Part shown: positions 1 through 6,823 of the stretch, piece after piece | How the letters are laid out: each line of letters starts with the position of its first letter | How positions within the stretch are numbered: the stretch's first letter is position 1 | Assembly: GCA_946623365.1 (NCBI GenBank) | Contig: CAMORE010000056.1 | Location: 1 to 12,501 of the forward strand | Source of the DNA: an uncultured Acinetobacter sp. | GTDB taxonomy: Bacteria; Cyanobacteriota; Vampirovibrionia; Gastranaerophilales; Gastranaerophilaceae | Length of the DNA: 12,501 nt | Direction of reading: 5' to 3' | Translations under genes and position numbers: made by a program | The notes under the pieces: model-generated | What the model saw: the letters and a program-made list of their open reading frames with translations, nothing else | What the model was told of the DNA's origin: nothing | Database searches by the model: none

Positions 1-33
1 CTTATTCAGCTCGGTGTTTTCCTTCTTTTCTTG

Positions 34-84
34 GTACTTCTTTTCTTTCTTTTACATCCGAAATAAAAGGAAGAAAAGAAGTAC
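34..84. repeat. Inverted repeat, 21-base arms, in a pyrimidine-rich tract
   Basis: Arms at 34-54 and 64-84 are reverse complements with a single mismatch and enclose a 9-base spacer. The left arm lies in a long C/T-rich run (about 20-53) and the right arm is its A/G-rich mirror. The 11-mer CTTCTTTTCTT occurs twice on the left side (22-32 and 37-47), so the structure is partly built from short direct repeats. It contains no credible gene: the open minus-strand frame through this run is rich in Lys and Glu and has no start codon in the window. It may be the edge of a dispersed repeat or a transcript end between rlmN and the next gene to the left. Confidence 0.7.
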
Positions 85-90
85 ATAAAG

Positions 91-120
91 AATGCAACAA
101 AATATGTTTTTTGTTGCATT
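91..120. repeat. Perfect 12-bp inverted repeat (stem-loop)
   Basis: AATGCAACAAAA (91-102) is exactly complementary to TTTTGTTGCATT (109-120), with a 6-base loop. It lies about 105 bases beyond the rlmN stop on the minus strand. It has a hairpin but no clean T-tract on either strand, so it could be a weak terminator or 3'-end stabiliser for the minus-strand operon. The stem is AT-rich, with only four G/C pairs. Confidence 0.5.
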
Positions 121-149
121 TATGTAAATAATTGTTTGTCATGTACATC

Positions 150-170
150 AAGCCACTCTAGGGTGGTTTT
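150..170 (+). terminator. Weak hairpin with T4 tail on the plus strand
   Basis: AAGCCAC and GTGGTTTT can pair around the loop TCTAGG, and the plus-strand stem runs into TTTT. This would suit a weak terminator for a plus-strand transcript entering from the left of the window. The stem is short (about 7 bp, one G-T pair), so this is only a suggestion. Confidence 0.25.
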
Positions 171-224
171 CACACAAAGTTATGAATGACTTTTGTAGTA
201 ACTTGTATATAGCTGCCAAATATA

Positions 225-1238
225 TTAACCCTTGCCTCTAAGTTGTCCGCAAGCTGCATCTATGTCTGCACCTCGCTCCAGTCTTACGGTAACTTTTTTA
301 CCGGAGTGTTCAAGTAAATATTTGAATTTCATTATATCTGTTGATGACGGCTTTTTGTAATCATTTTCTATTACGGAATTATAAGGAATCAAATTAATAT
401 TACATTTTAAATCCTTAAGTAAAAAAGCAAGTTCTTTTGCTACGGGTGCTGTGTCATTAAAATTGTGAATTAAAATATATTCAACGGTAATTCTTCTTCC
501 CGTTTTATCAACGTATTCTTTTAATGCTTGTTTAACTTTATCAATAGGATATTTCTCCTCAATCGGCATTAATTCTTTTCTTAATTCATGGTTTGGCGCA
601 TGAAGAGAAATTGCGAGTGTAGATTGCAAATCCATATCTGCCAGCTTTTTTATTCCGGGGATAATTCCGCTTGTTGAGATTGTAATTCGTCTTTGTCCTA
701 TTTGGAAATCATTGTTAAAAATCTCTAATGCTTTTAAAACATTATCAAGATTTAATAAAGGTTCACCTTGTCCCATAAATACAATATTTGTAATTTTAAG
801 TCCTGTATCACGTTGAATGGTTAAAACCTGCTCAATAATTTCTTTATAAGTAAGATTTCTTCTAAAACCGCTTTTTCCTGTTGCACAAAAAGAGCAATTT
901 ACGGCACACCCGACTTGTGAGCTAACGCATGCTGTTAAATTGGCACGATTATCAAACCTCATTAAAACTGTTTCTACGCATTCTCCGTCAGGATATTCAA
1001 CCAAGTACTTGATAGTTCCGTCTTTACTGACCTGTTTTACTTTAATTTTAGTATCTGTAACTGATGCTATGCTTTTTAGCTGTTCTCGAAAGTCCTTTGA
1101 TAAATTTGTCATCTGCTCTATATCGGATACAGATTTAGAATAAATCCAATTATGAATCTGCTTTGCCCGAAACTTTGTTGCTTTAAGTTCCGTCATCAAT
1201 TCTTCTAACTCTGCTAAACTCATTCCTGCCAGTATCAT
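225..1238 (-). CDS. rlmN: Dual-specificity 23S rRNA/tRNA adenine-C2 methyltransferase RlmN
   Basis: RlmN is a radical-SAM enzyme that methylates C2 of an adenine in 23S rRNA (A2503 in E. coli numbering) and of A37 in certain tRNAs, in the cytoplasm. The 337-residue protein has the radical-SAM CX3CX2C cluster at C111, C115 and C118, inside the family-typical stretch CVSSQVGCAVNCSFC. C330, in DIDAACGQL near the C-terminus, matches the cysteine that carries the methyl intermediate in E. coli RlmN. Both key elements are present, so the enzyme should be active. The start at 1238 is supported by AAAGGA about 9-10 bases upstream; a second Met at residue 6 is possible. It is the last gene of the minus-strand run, 74 bases after the cysteine-cluster gene. 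RlmN rather than Cfr is favoured by the housekeeping context and standard motifs. Confidence 0.95.
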   Translation of the reverse strand: MILAGMSLAELEELMTELKATKFRAKQIHNWIYSKSVSDIEQMTNLSKDFREQLKSIASVTDTKIKVKQVSKDGTIKYLVEYPDGECVETVLMRFDNRANLTACVSSQVGCAVNCSFCATGKSGFRRNLTYKEIIEQVLTIQRDTGLKITNIVFMGQGEPLLNLDNVLKALEIFNNDFQIGQRRITISTSGIIPGIKKLADMDLQSTLAISLHAPNHELRKELMPIEEKYPIDKVKQALKEYVDKTGRRITVEYILIHNFNDTAPVAKELAFLLKDLKCNINLIPYNSVIENDYKKPSSTDIMKFKYLLEHSGKKVTVRLERGADIDAACGQLRGKG

Positions 1239-1312
1239 AATATTATTCCTTTATCGCACCGCTTTTAAATTAATCTTTGTGTGTATTAAAAAAGCAGAAT
1301 ATACTTATCGCA

Positions 1313-2167
1313 TTATCCTAATTTTTCTTTATAGAATGCAATTATATCTGTTTTTGCTTTGAGAAGCATAGCCTGATGAGAAACTTCATCTTTCCATTCA
1401 TTAAATGAACACTGTGAAGGCAGCAACTTTAAGGGATTATGCGGATAATCACGACATATATTCGGTCTGTTCTCATAAATAGAACAAAGATTATTTTTTA
1501 ACTTAGGACAATAGTAATAATAAATTTTTTCATCCTCAACCAATCTGTTCAAGAGTGCAAAATATTCCGGATTAACTTCTTTTGCATCCTCCTCTGATTC
1601 ATAAGGAACAAAAACCGATATAAAATCTTCCGAAAATTTATCGCCTTTCATAGCTCTTTGTTTTAACTGTGTATATGAATACTCGCTTACCGAAAGCATA
1701 CAGCAAGCTGCACATCTGTTACATTCATAGTTTTTCTTTTTGTCCATTATATCATTATATGCAGCTTTTAATTTCTGTTTATAATCTCCTGTCAAATAAG
1801 TAATAGCTTGCATTTGCCATTCTCTTAACTTACATCCTGACGGAGGATAGGGTGCAAAAATATCTTTTCTTTTTATCTCACAATCTTTATGAGAGCATCC
1901 TTCACAAGCATTTTGAGGTTTTATTGTATCTAATTCTTTTCTGATACTTTCTGCTGCTTCAATAAATATTTGTTCATAATTATCTTTAAGAGCATTGTAC
2001 TGACCGTCAAGAGAATTATCTTTCGGTTTTACCTGTGTTTTTTTCTCTGATTCTTGAGCAGTATTTATTGAATCGGATGAACCAAATAAATCATCTGCGG
2101 ACAAATCTATCCCGTCAGAGAACAGATTATTTGTGTTATTGTCATCTTTAGAAAAAAAGTTTGTCAT
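1313..2167 (-). CDS. YkgJ-like cysteine-cluster (putative zinc/iron-binding) protein, 284 aa
   Basis: The C-terminal half has the pattern of the YkgJ/CxxCxxCC family: C149-x2-C152-x2-C155-C156, then C220, C228, C238 and C253, with the RPNICRDYP block that this family shows. Members are thought to bind a metal or Fe-S cluster; no reaction is established. Two things are less usual. First, residues 1-55 are polar, rich in Asp, Ser and Asn, and probably disordered. Second, there is a separate cysteine set C88, C91, C96 and C112 (in ACEGCSHKDC and SGCKLREW) before the canonical cluster, which could hold a second metal. No clear Shine-Dalgarno precedes the ATG at 2167; an extended -10-like TGGTATCAT sits 7 bases before it, so a leaderless internal start is possible. 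It lies 52 bases after the YitT gene. The family call is firm and the function unknown. Confidence 0.8.
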   Translation of the reverse strand: MTNFFSKDDNNTNNLFSDGIDLSADDLFGSSDSINTAQESEKKTQVKPKDNSLDGQYNALKDNYEQIFIEAAESIRKELDTIKPQNACEGCSHKDCEIKRKDIFAPYPPSGCKLREWQMQAITYLTGDYKQKLKAAYNDIMDKKKNYECNRCAACCMLSVSEYSYTQLKQRAMKGDKFSEDFISVFVPYESEEDAKEVNPEYFALLNRLVEDEKIYYYYCPKLKNNLCSIYENRPNICRDYPHNPLKLLPSQCSFNEWKDEVSHQAMLLKAKTDIIAFYKEKLG

Positions 2168-2219
2168 ACAAATGATGATACCATAAATTATAATAAATAA
2201 ACAGACATAGTATCTTTAA

Positions 2220-3107
2220 TTAATTTCCTCTGCGTTTTACGCGTACGCCCTCAACCTCGTGAACATCTTCCGTTACGATAAATGCCCTTGGATCAAGAGA
2301 ATGAACCAGATCTTTGAGTTTTGGCATCTCAAATTTATTAACAACGCAGTATGTTAAAATCTTTTCCTGTCTCGAATATCCGCCGGTTGTTTTCATATAT
2401 GTTACGCTTGTGTCAAGTTCCTTCATTATGGCATCACCAATTTCCCGATAATTTGCAGATACGATTCTTACTGACTTTGATTTATCCAAGCCTTCCAGAA
2501 CTGCATCAATAACTTTTGAAGCAATATAGTAAGTCAGAATTGAATAGAGTGCTCTATCCCATCCTAAAAGAAAACCTGCCCCCGCATATATAAAAAGGTT
2601 TATTACCATTAAAAGTTCACCGACAGATATAATTCTTAACTTTTTTGAAATAGTAATCGACAACATTTCCGTTCCGTCTAAAGAAGCATTATTCCTTAAT
2701 ATCAAGCCAACGCCAAGACCTAAAATTATACCGCCGAATATAGCGGACAGTATTAAATCCTCCGTAACATGGAATCCATGGAATACGTTCGTTGCAATTG
2801 CCAACATACCGGTTGCAAAAAAAGTATGTAATATAAATTTTAGTCCTAATTTTTGTAGTGCTAGCAGTATAAATGGAATATTGATACAGAAAATAAGTAA
2901 ACCTAAATTCCATTTAGTAATATAGTGCACCATCATAGAAATTCCGATTACACCGCCGTCAATAATGTTATTAGGAAGTAAAAATGTTTCAAGAGATGCC
3001 GCAGTTATAAAAGTTCCTATTGTTATTACAAATGCCCTTGATAAAAATTCTTTTATTAATTCCGATTTAGTTTTTTTGATAGGTTCTTTTTTTTTATGAA
3101 AAAACAT
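2220..3107 (-). CDS. YitT-family membrane protein with C-terminal DUF2179 domain
   Basis: This is an integral membrane protein of unknown transport or regulatory role. After a Lys-rich N-terminus (about 1-20) there are roughly six hydrophobic segments: about 24-42, 50-65, 68-90, 93-110, 117-140 and 163-182. The loops carry typical YitT features such as NNIIDGGVIGISMM and NNASLDGTEMLS. Residues about 215-285 form the soluble DUF2179 domain, including TTGGYSRQEKILTYCVV. At 295 residues it is the usual length for the family. AAGGAAAGAG lies upstream of the ATG, at an acceptable distance if the GAAAGAG part is used. It lies 59 bases after cdaA. The soluble tail might sense a ligand; its position next to cdaA makes c-di-AMP worth considering, but nothing in the sequence proves that. 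Confidence 0.88.
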   Translation of the reverse strand: MFFHKKKEPIKKTKSELIKEFLSRAFVITIGTFITAASLETFLLPNNIIDGGVIGISMMVHYITKWNLGLLIFCINIPFILLALQKLGLKFILHTFFATGMLAIATNVFHGFHVTEDLILSAIFGGIILGLGVGLILRNNASLDGTEMLSITISKKLRIISVGELLMVINLFIYAGAGFLLGWDRALYSILTYYIASKVIDAVLEGLDKSKSVRIVSANYREIGDAIMKELDTSVTYMKTTGGYSRQEKILTYCVVNKFEMPKLKDLVHSLDPRAFIVTEDVHEVEGVRVKRRGN

Positions 3108-3166
3108 GATTATATCTCTTTCCTTGGGATGTAGTACCTTTATCGATATTACTTAATTATAATAAA

Positions 3167-4057
3167 TTATTTTCCGCGAAGCATATCTAATAAATTTTTA
3201 TGTTTTGCAACATCTTCTTCTGTTATTTTCTTTATTTCTAAAATAGATTCCAAATCTTCTTTTAACGTCTTTAAATCTTCATATTTTTTAAGTAATCCGT
3301 CCATGCATACAGATACATCACCTGTCTCTTCAGAAACAACAAGACAAGCTGCATCAGATACTTCTGACATCCCTATAGCTGCTCTGTGGCGGGTTCCGTA
3401 TTTCCAACTTAACTTTGGGTCTTCTGTGAGCGGTAAAAGGACACCGGCAGATTGAATTTTATTTTTGTATATTACCATTGCACCGTCATGAAGCGGTGTG
3501 TTTGGATGAAATATTGTTAGTATAAGCTCTGTAGAAATTATAGCATCAATTTTCGTTCCGACATCAGGATAAGCACCTGAATCAACCCCTTTCTTAAATA
3601 CAATCAACGCACCGGTCTTTGTTTTTGTAAGATACTTAACCGCTTCAATAATTTCTTTTATAATATCTACTTCTTCATCCGGCTTTGCAGAAATACCATC
3701 CTTAGAAAAAAGAGTTTTTCCTATAAATCCGGGCTGTCCCAAATATCCTAAAAAACGTCTTAGTTCGGGTTGGAATATTACAATTAAACTTAATGATATA
3801 ACTGTTACCAATCCTTTAACAAAAAGTCCCAGTATTCTTAAATTAATTAAAATCAGTACTTCACTCATTATCCACATAAATATAAGAATGAAAATACCTT
3901 TTACTAATTTTTCAGAAGAAGTATTTTTAATAAATTTTCTGTAGAACAAAAATAAACTTGAAGCAATTATAAAAATCTCAACAATATTTATCCAGCTAAG
4001 CGACCACTTAAGCTGTCCTATAACAGACTGTATAACTGCAATTAATGTATCTATCAT
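3167..4057 (-). CDS. cdaA: Diadenylate cyclase CdaA (membrane-anchored DAC domain)
   Basis: CdaA makes the second messenger cyclic di-AMP from two ATP at the membrane; in other bacteria c-di-AMP controls potassium and osmolyte balance and affects the cell wall. The 296-residue protein has three N-terminal membrane segments (about 25-42, 50-72, 75-95), then a DAC domain (about 100-255). The catalytic signatures are intact: D191-G192-A193 in TPLHDGAMV, and the GTRHRAA block at 221-227. The C-terminal about 35 residues are charged and helical. The ATG overlaps the lysA stop in TAATG, which points to translational coupling with lysA; only a weak GAGAAAG precedes it. No cdaR or glmM, the usual Firmicutes partners, is adjacent. 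A lysA-cdaA pair is, as far as I recall, typical of Cyanobacteria. Confidence 0.95.
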   Translation of the reverse strand: MIDTLIAVIQSVIGQLKWSLSWINIVEIFIIASSLFLFYRKFIKNTSSEKLVKGIFILIFMWIMSEVLILINLRILGLFVKGLVTVISLSLIVIFQPELRRFLGYLGQPGFIGKTLFSKDGISAKPDEEVDIIKEIIEAVKYLTKTKTGALIVFKKGVDSGAYPDVGTKIDAIISTELILTIFHPNTPLHDGAMVIYKNKIQSAGVLLPLTEDPKLSWKYGTRHRAAIGMSEVSDAACLVVSEETGDVSVCMDGLLKKYEDLKTLKEDLESILEIKKITEEDVAKHKNLLDMLRGK

Positions 4058-5385
4058 TACTTTCTCAACCTGCTCGGGATATTATCATGCGAGATTATAT
4101 CTTCAAGACTCTCTCTATATACTATAATATCAGATTGTGAATTATTTACAAGTACCATTGCGGATTTTTCTACTCTGTTATAATTTGATGCCATTGAATA
4201 ATTGTATGCACCGGTATTGTATACACAGATAATATCTCCTGCTTTTAATTCAGGCAGCTCTATGTCTTTTATTAAAATATCACCGCTTTCACAAAAACGC
4301 CCTGCAATTGTTACATTTTCCTTTTTACGTTCTTTTAATACAGCGGTATTTACCACATCTGCAACGTATTCTGCCTGATACATACTTGGTCTTGGATTAT
4401 CTGCCATACCCCCATCAACAGCAATATATTTTTTTATTTTTCCGTCAAGATTTACTGTTTTAGAGCTTCCTACAGTGTATAAAGTGACACCTGATGTAGA
4501 AATGATACTTCGACCAGGTTCAATATATATTGTCGGAATATTAACAGAATATTTATGCATAGCTTCCGCCACAACATCAGCCAAATCTTTTATATTGGGA
4601 GGGTTATCAGCTTCTGTGTATTTGACGCCTATTCCTCCGCCAATATTCATTTCATCAAGGTCTAACATAAATTTATCGTTTATGCGTGCAATTTCTTTTA
4701 TTAAAATTTCCACTTCATCGGAAAAGGACTTAAGCTCAAATATTTGAGAGCCTATATGTGCATGAACCCCTCTCAATCTTAAGTTTACGTATTTATTCTT
4801 AATTAGTTTTACAATTTCATCAACTTGAGATAAATCAAACCCGAATTTTGAATCAATTTGACCTGTTTGTATGTATTCATGTGTATGACATTCAATCCCC
4901 GGCGTTAGTCTTAACAGTATATCAGCTATTTTATTTTTTTCATTAGCAATACTGTTAAGCAAATCAGCTTCATAAAAATTATCAACCGAAAAACGGCCGA
5001 CATTGTAATCAAGTGCCATCTCAAGTTCTTTTCTTGACTTATTATTTCCGTTAAAAAGAACTTTTGACATATCTACTCCGGCTTTATACACAGTGTATAT
5101 TTCTCCGGCTGAGACAGTATCAAAACCAAATCCTTCTTCATCCATGATTCTGGTGACAGCAGAATTGCAAAGAGCCTTTGAAGCATACATCATCTTTATA
5201 TTATTGTATTTTTCAAAAGATTTTTTATATTCTTTGCATACACTGCGTAAAGTTTGTTCGTCAATTACGTAAAGCGGAGTGCCGTATTCTTTTGCCAGCT
5301 CTATCATATCGCAACCGCCCACGCATAAGTGATTTTCGGAATTTGTATCAATGGTTATCGGTTTAAGAGATTGATTTACACTCAT
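4057..5385 (-). CDS. lysA: Diaminopimelate decarboxylase
   Basis: LysA is a PLP enzyme that decarboxylates meso-diaminopimelate to L-lysine, the last step of the DAP pathway. The 442-residue protein is of family length. The PLP lysine is K70 in MMYASKALC. HAHIGSQ (208-214), the Gly-rich phosphate loop NIGGGIG (247-253) and EPGRS (289-293) are all present. The catalytic Cys is C365 in CESGD, and Y394 in TGAYN completes the active site. It is therefore expected to be functional. The start at 5385 is set by AAAGAGG about 6-7 bases upstream; another ATG four bases further out is in a different frame. It is the first gene of the minus-strand run and shares one base with cdaA. I see no lysine riboswitch upstream. 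The 12-base palindrome at 5417-5428 may mark a control site. Confidence 0.96.
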   Translation of the reverse strand: MSVNQSLKPITIDTNSENHLCVGGCDMIELAKEYGTPLYVIDEQTLRSVCKEYKKSFEKYNNIKMMYASKALCNSAVTRIMDEEGFGFDTVSAGEIYTVYKAGVDMSKVLFNGNNKSRKELEMALDYNVGRFSVDNFYEADLLNSIANEKNKIADILLRLTPGIECHTHEYIQTGQIDSKFGFDLSQVDEIVKLIKNKYVNLRLRGVHAHIGSQIFELKSFSDEVEILIKEIARINDKFMLDLDEMNIGGGIGVKYTEADNPPNIKDLADVVAEAMHKYSVNIPTIYIEPGRSIISTSGVTLYTVGSSKTVNLDGKIKKYIAVDGGMADNPRPSMYQAEYVADVVNTAVLKERKKENVTIAGRFCESGDILIKDIELPELKAGDIICVYNTGAYNYSMASNYNRVEKSAMVLVNNSQSDIIVYRESLEDIISHDNIPSRLRK

Positions 5386-5416
5386 TCATGTCCTCTTTCT
5401 TATATTTTTCTCAATT

Positions 5417-5428
5417 TTAGCATGCTAA
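5417..5428. promoter_or_regulatory. Perfect 12-bp palindrome upstream of lysA
   Basis: TTAGCATGCTAA is self-complementary over all 12 bases and lies 32 bases before the lysA start codon. Perfect palindromes of this kind often serve as sites for dimeric repressors, and this position could affect lysA transcription. No second copy was seen in the window, so the assignment rests only on symmetry and place. Confidence 0.3.
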
Positions 5429-5612
5429 TTGGTATCAGACAATATAAATAGATACTTAACAAAAATGTTTTCTTTCGTGCTAGAATGTTTTTATAATATT
5501 ATAATATTAATATTTAAATATAAAAGTTTTACAATCCAATACCTAAAGCTTATTTAAAAGTAAATATTTGTCAATTAAACAATGATTATATATAACCAAT
5601 GATAATAAAAAC

Positions 5613-5645
5613 ATTCAATTACATTTCTTAATATATGTATTGAAT
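5613..5645. promoter_or_regulatory. Dyad just upstream of the infA promoter region
   Basis: ATTCAATTACAT (5613-5624) and ATGTATTGAAT (5635-5645) are complementary except for one extra T, with a 10-base centre. The dyad lies directly before the TATAAT at 5652-5657, where an operator or activator site would be expected. The surrounding A/T-rich sequence makes chance symmetry possible. Confidence 0.3.
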
Positions 5646-5651
5646 CTCAAT

Positions 5652-5687
5652 TATAATGCTTGCATTAAGATATTTAGCAAGTATGAT
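5652..5687 (+). promoter_or_regulatory. Candidate sigma70-type promoter(s) for the infA-rpsI operon
   Basis: TTGCAT (5660-5665) and TATGAT (5682-5687) are separated by 16 bases, close to the housekeeping sigma-factor pattern, and would start transcription near 5694, about 45 bases before infA. A perfect TATAAT at 5652-5657 is a second candidate, but its -35 region is poor. This is the only spacer on the plus strand long enough and free of the repeat family, so the main operon promoter should be here. Confidence 0.5.
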
Positions 5688-5740
5688 AAAAAAGATAGTT
5701 TAATTATCATTGTGCAATAGCCGAAAATTTTGAGGTTAAA

Positions 5741-5956
5741 ATGGCAAAAGACGTAATAGAAATAGAAGGTAAAATCTTAGAATCCATGCCTAATGCAATG
5801 TTCAGAGTAGAACTTGAGAACGGTCATGAGATACTAGCTCACATATCAGGCAAAATCAGGAAAAATTTTATAAGAATTCTTCCGGGTGACAGAGTAAAAG
5901 TTGAAATGACACCATATGATTTAAGCAAAGGCAGAATTACTTTCAGATTAAAATAA
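5741..5956 (+). CDS. infA: Translation initiation factor IF-1
   Basis: IF-1 binds the A site of the 30S subunit during initiation and works with IF-2 and IF-3. The 71-residue product is full length and has the whole S1/OB-fold pattern of the family: IEIEGKILESMPNAMFRVEL, then GHEILAHISGKIRKNFIRI, then PGDRVKVEMTPYDLSKGRI. TGAGG sits 5-6 bases before the ATG. It opens the plus-strand operon, and rpmJ follows after 39 bases. In most bacteria secY, adk or map precede infA; here the divergent lysA does, so the spc-type genes must lie elsewhere. Confidence 0.97.
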   Translation: MAKDVIEIEGKILESMPNAMFRVELENGHEILAHISGKIRKNFIRILPGDRVKVEMTPYDLSKGRITFRLK

Positions 5957-5995
5957 AATAACTAGTAGATTATAAATAACAAAAGGAAAACAATT

Positions 5996-6109
5996 ATGAA
6001 AACAAGAACATCAGTGAAACCTATGTGTGATAAGTGCAAGGTTATTAAGAGAAAAGGCAGAGTTGCCGTAATTTGCGAAAATCCTAAGCACAAACAAAGA
6101 CAAGGGTAG
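5996..6109 (+). CDS. rpmJ: 50S ribosomal protein L36
   Basis: This is a 37-residue zinc-ribbon protein of the large ribosomal subunit. It starts MKTRTSVKPMCDKC and ends with NPKHKQRQG. The zinc ligands C11, C14, C27 and H32 are all present, so this is the zinc-binding (C+) form. AAAAGGAAAA precedes the ATG at a normal distance. It lies between infA and the first copy of the inverted-repeat family, which begins 7 bases after the stop. The infA-rpmJ-rpsM order is the common bacterial one. Confidence 0.96.
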   Translation: MKTRTSVKPMCDKCKVIKRKGRVAVICENPKHKQRQG

Positions 6110-6115
6110 CAGGTC

Positions 6116-6240
6116 GGTGAACAAGTGAACATGTGACTAAGTGATTAAGTGAATATAAAATCATAAAAGTCAAACAGGTTCAGTTAAGAATAAATTTTAT
6201 ACTCACTTAATCACTTGCTCACTCAATCGCTTAATCACTT
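6116..6240 (+). repeat. GTGA/TCAC intergenic inverted repeat, copy 1 (rpmJ-rpsM)
   Basis: The left arm (6116-6161) is a run of 8-base units, GGTGAACA, AGTGAACA, TGTGACTA, AGTGATTA and AGTGAATA, followed by TAAAAT. The right arm (6194-6240) is the partial complement, with ATTTTA first and then units ending TCACT. The 32-base centre contains CAGGTTCA. In the arms the GTGA and TCAC blocks face each other in register, while the bases between often mismatch; the inner about 25 bp pair almost completely. One right-arm block is TCGC, which keeps a G-U pair in RNA. The element starts 7 bases after the rpmJ stop and ends 45 bases before rpsM. No transposase and no clear target duplication is visible. 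Confidence 0.9.
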
Positions 6241-6285
6241 AAAGCAAAGATTTAGTAGAAGAAATATAAACAGAAGGAAAAAAAC

Positions 6286-6651
6286 ATGGCAAGATTAGTA
6301 GGGGTTGACTTACCTCGTAACAAAAGATTAGAAATCGCTCTTACCTATATCTACGGAATAGGACCAGCAAGAGCAAAGAAAATTCTTGAAGTAACAGGAA
6401 TATCTCCTGATTTAAGAACAGATGATTTAACAGAAAATGATATTAAAGAACTCAGAAATGCTCTTTCTGAATATAATATCGAAGGTGACTTAAGACGTGA
6501 AGTTACAATGAATATTAAACGTCTTCAAGAAATCAACTCATACAGAGGAATGCGTCACAAAAGAGGACTTCCTTGCAGAGGTCAAAGAACAAAGACTAAC
6601 GCAAGAACCCGTCGCGGTAAAAAGACTGCAATAGCAGGAAAGAAGAAATAG
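6286..6651 (+). CDS. rpsM: 30S ribosomal protein S13
   Basis: S13 lies in the head of the 30S subunit, touches 16S rRNA and forms bridges to the 50S subunit and contacts with P-site tRNA. The 121-residue protein is full length. The N-terminal region (about 1-85) has RLVGVDLPRNKRLEIALTYI and YGIGPARAKKIL, the helix-two-turn-helix part. Residues 88-102 give YRGMRHKRGLPCRGQRT-type rRNA contacts, and the tail is basic (RTRRGKKTAIAGKKK). AAGGA lies 8 bases before the ATG. It is bounded on both sides by copies of the GTGA/TCAC repeat, so it forms a one-gene segment of the operon. Confidence 0.98.
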   Translation: MARLVGVDLPRNKRLEIALTYIYGIGPARAKKILEVTGISPDLRTDDLTENDIKELRNALSEYNIEGDLRREVTMNIKRLQEINSYRGMRHKRGLPCRGQRTKTNARTRRGKKTAIAGKKK

Positions 6652-6656
6652 TAACA

Positions 6657-6782
6657 GGTGAGCGAGTGAACCGGTGATTGAGTGATTAAGTGAATATAAA
6701 ATTACAAAAATCAGTCCGGTTCAGGAAAGAATTAGATTTTATACTCACTTAATCACTTGCTCACTTAATCACTTAATCACAT
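6657..6782 (+). repeat. GTGA/TCAC intergenic inverted repeat, copy 2 (rpsM-rpsK)
   Basis: The left arm is 6657-6702, the right arm 6736-6782, and the 33-base centre contains CCGGTTCA. All five GTGA and all five TCAC blocks are intact. It starts 6 bases after the rpsM stop. The 41 bases that follow, up to the rpsK start, closely match the leader after copy 4 before rplQ, so here the similarity extends beyond the arms. Confidence 0.9.
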
Positions 6783-6823
6783 AAAACGAAATTAAATAGT
6801 AAAAAACATAAAGGAACAAAAAA

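Larger units (their letters stand above)
5386..5740. other. Divergent AT-rich spacer between lysA and infA
   Basis: These 355 bases contain no credible gene on either strand. They start the minus-strand lysA operon and the plus-strand infA operon. Visible content: a palindrome at 5417-5428, a run of TATAAT-like and AATATT motifs around 5488-5517, CAATGAT repeated at 5580-5586 and 5597-5603, a dyad at 5613-5645, and plus-strand promoter-like hexamers at 5652-5687. No clear -35/-10 pair for lysA stood out; the sequence is so A/T-rich that chance -10 boxes are common. Confidence 0.8.

Noticed and set aside
121..190. Short minus-strand peptide frame between rlmN and the left edge (about 20 codons)
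   Set aside because: No ATG and no ribosome-binding site; it is closed by stops on both sides and has no support as a gene.
4475..5366. Plus-strand open frames inside lysA
   Set aside because: They are opposite-strand shadows of the clearly conserved lysA frame.
5386..5560. Lysine riboswitch upstream of lysA
   Set aside because: The region is almost entirely A/T with no GC-paired helices of the kind the lysine riboswitch needs.
6162..6193. tRNA-like T-arm (GGTTCA) in the repeat centres
   Set aside because: No acceptor, D or anticodon stems can be formed around it, and the rest of the centre is not conserved.
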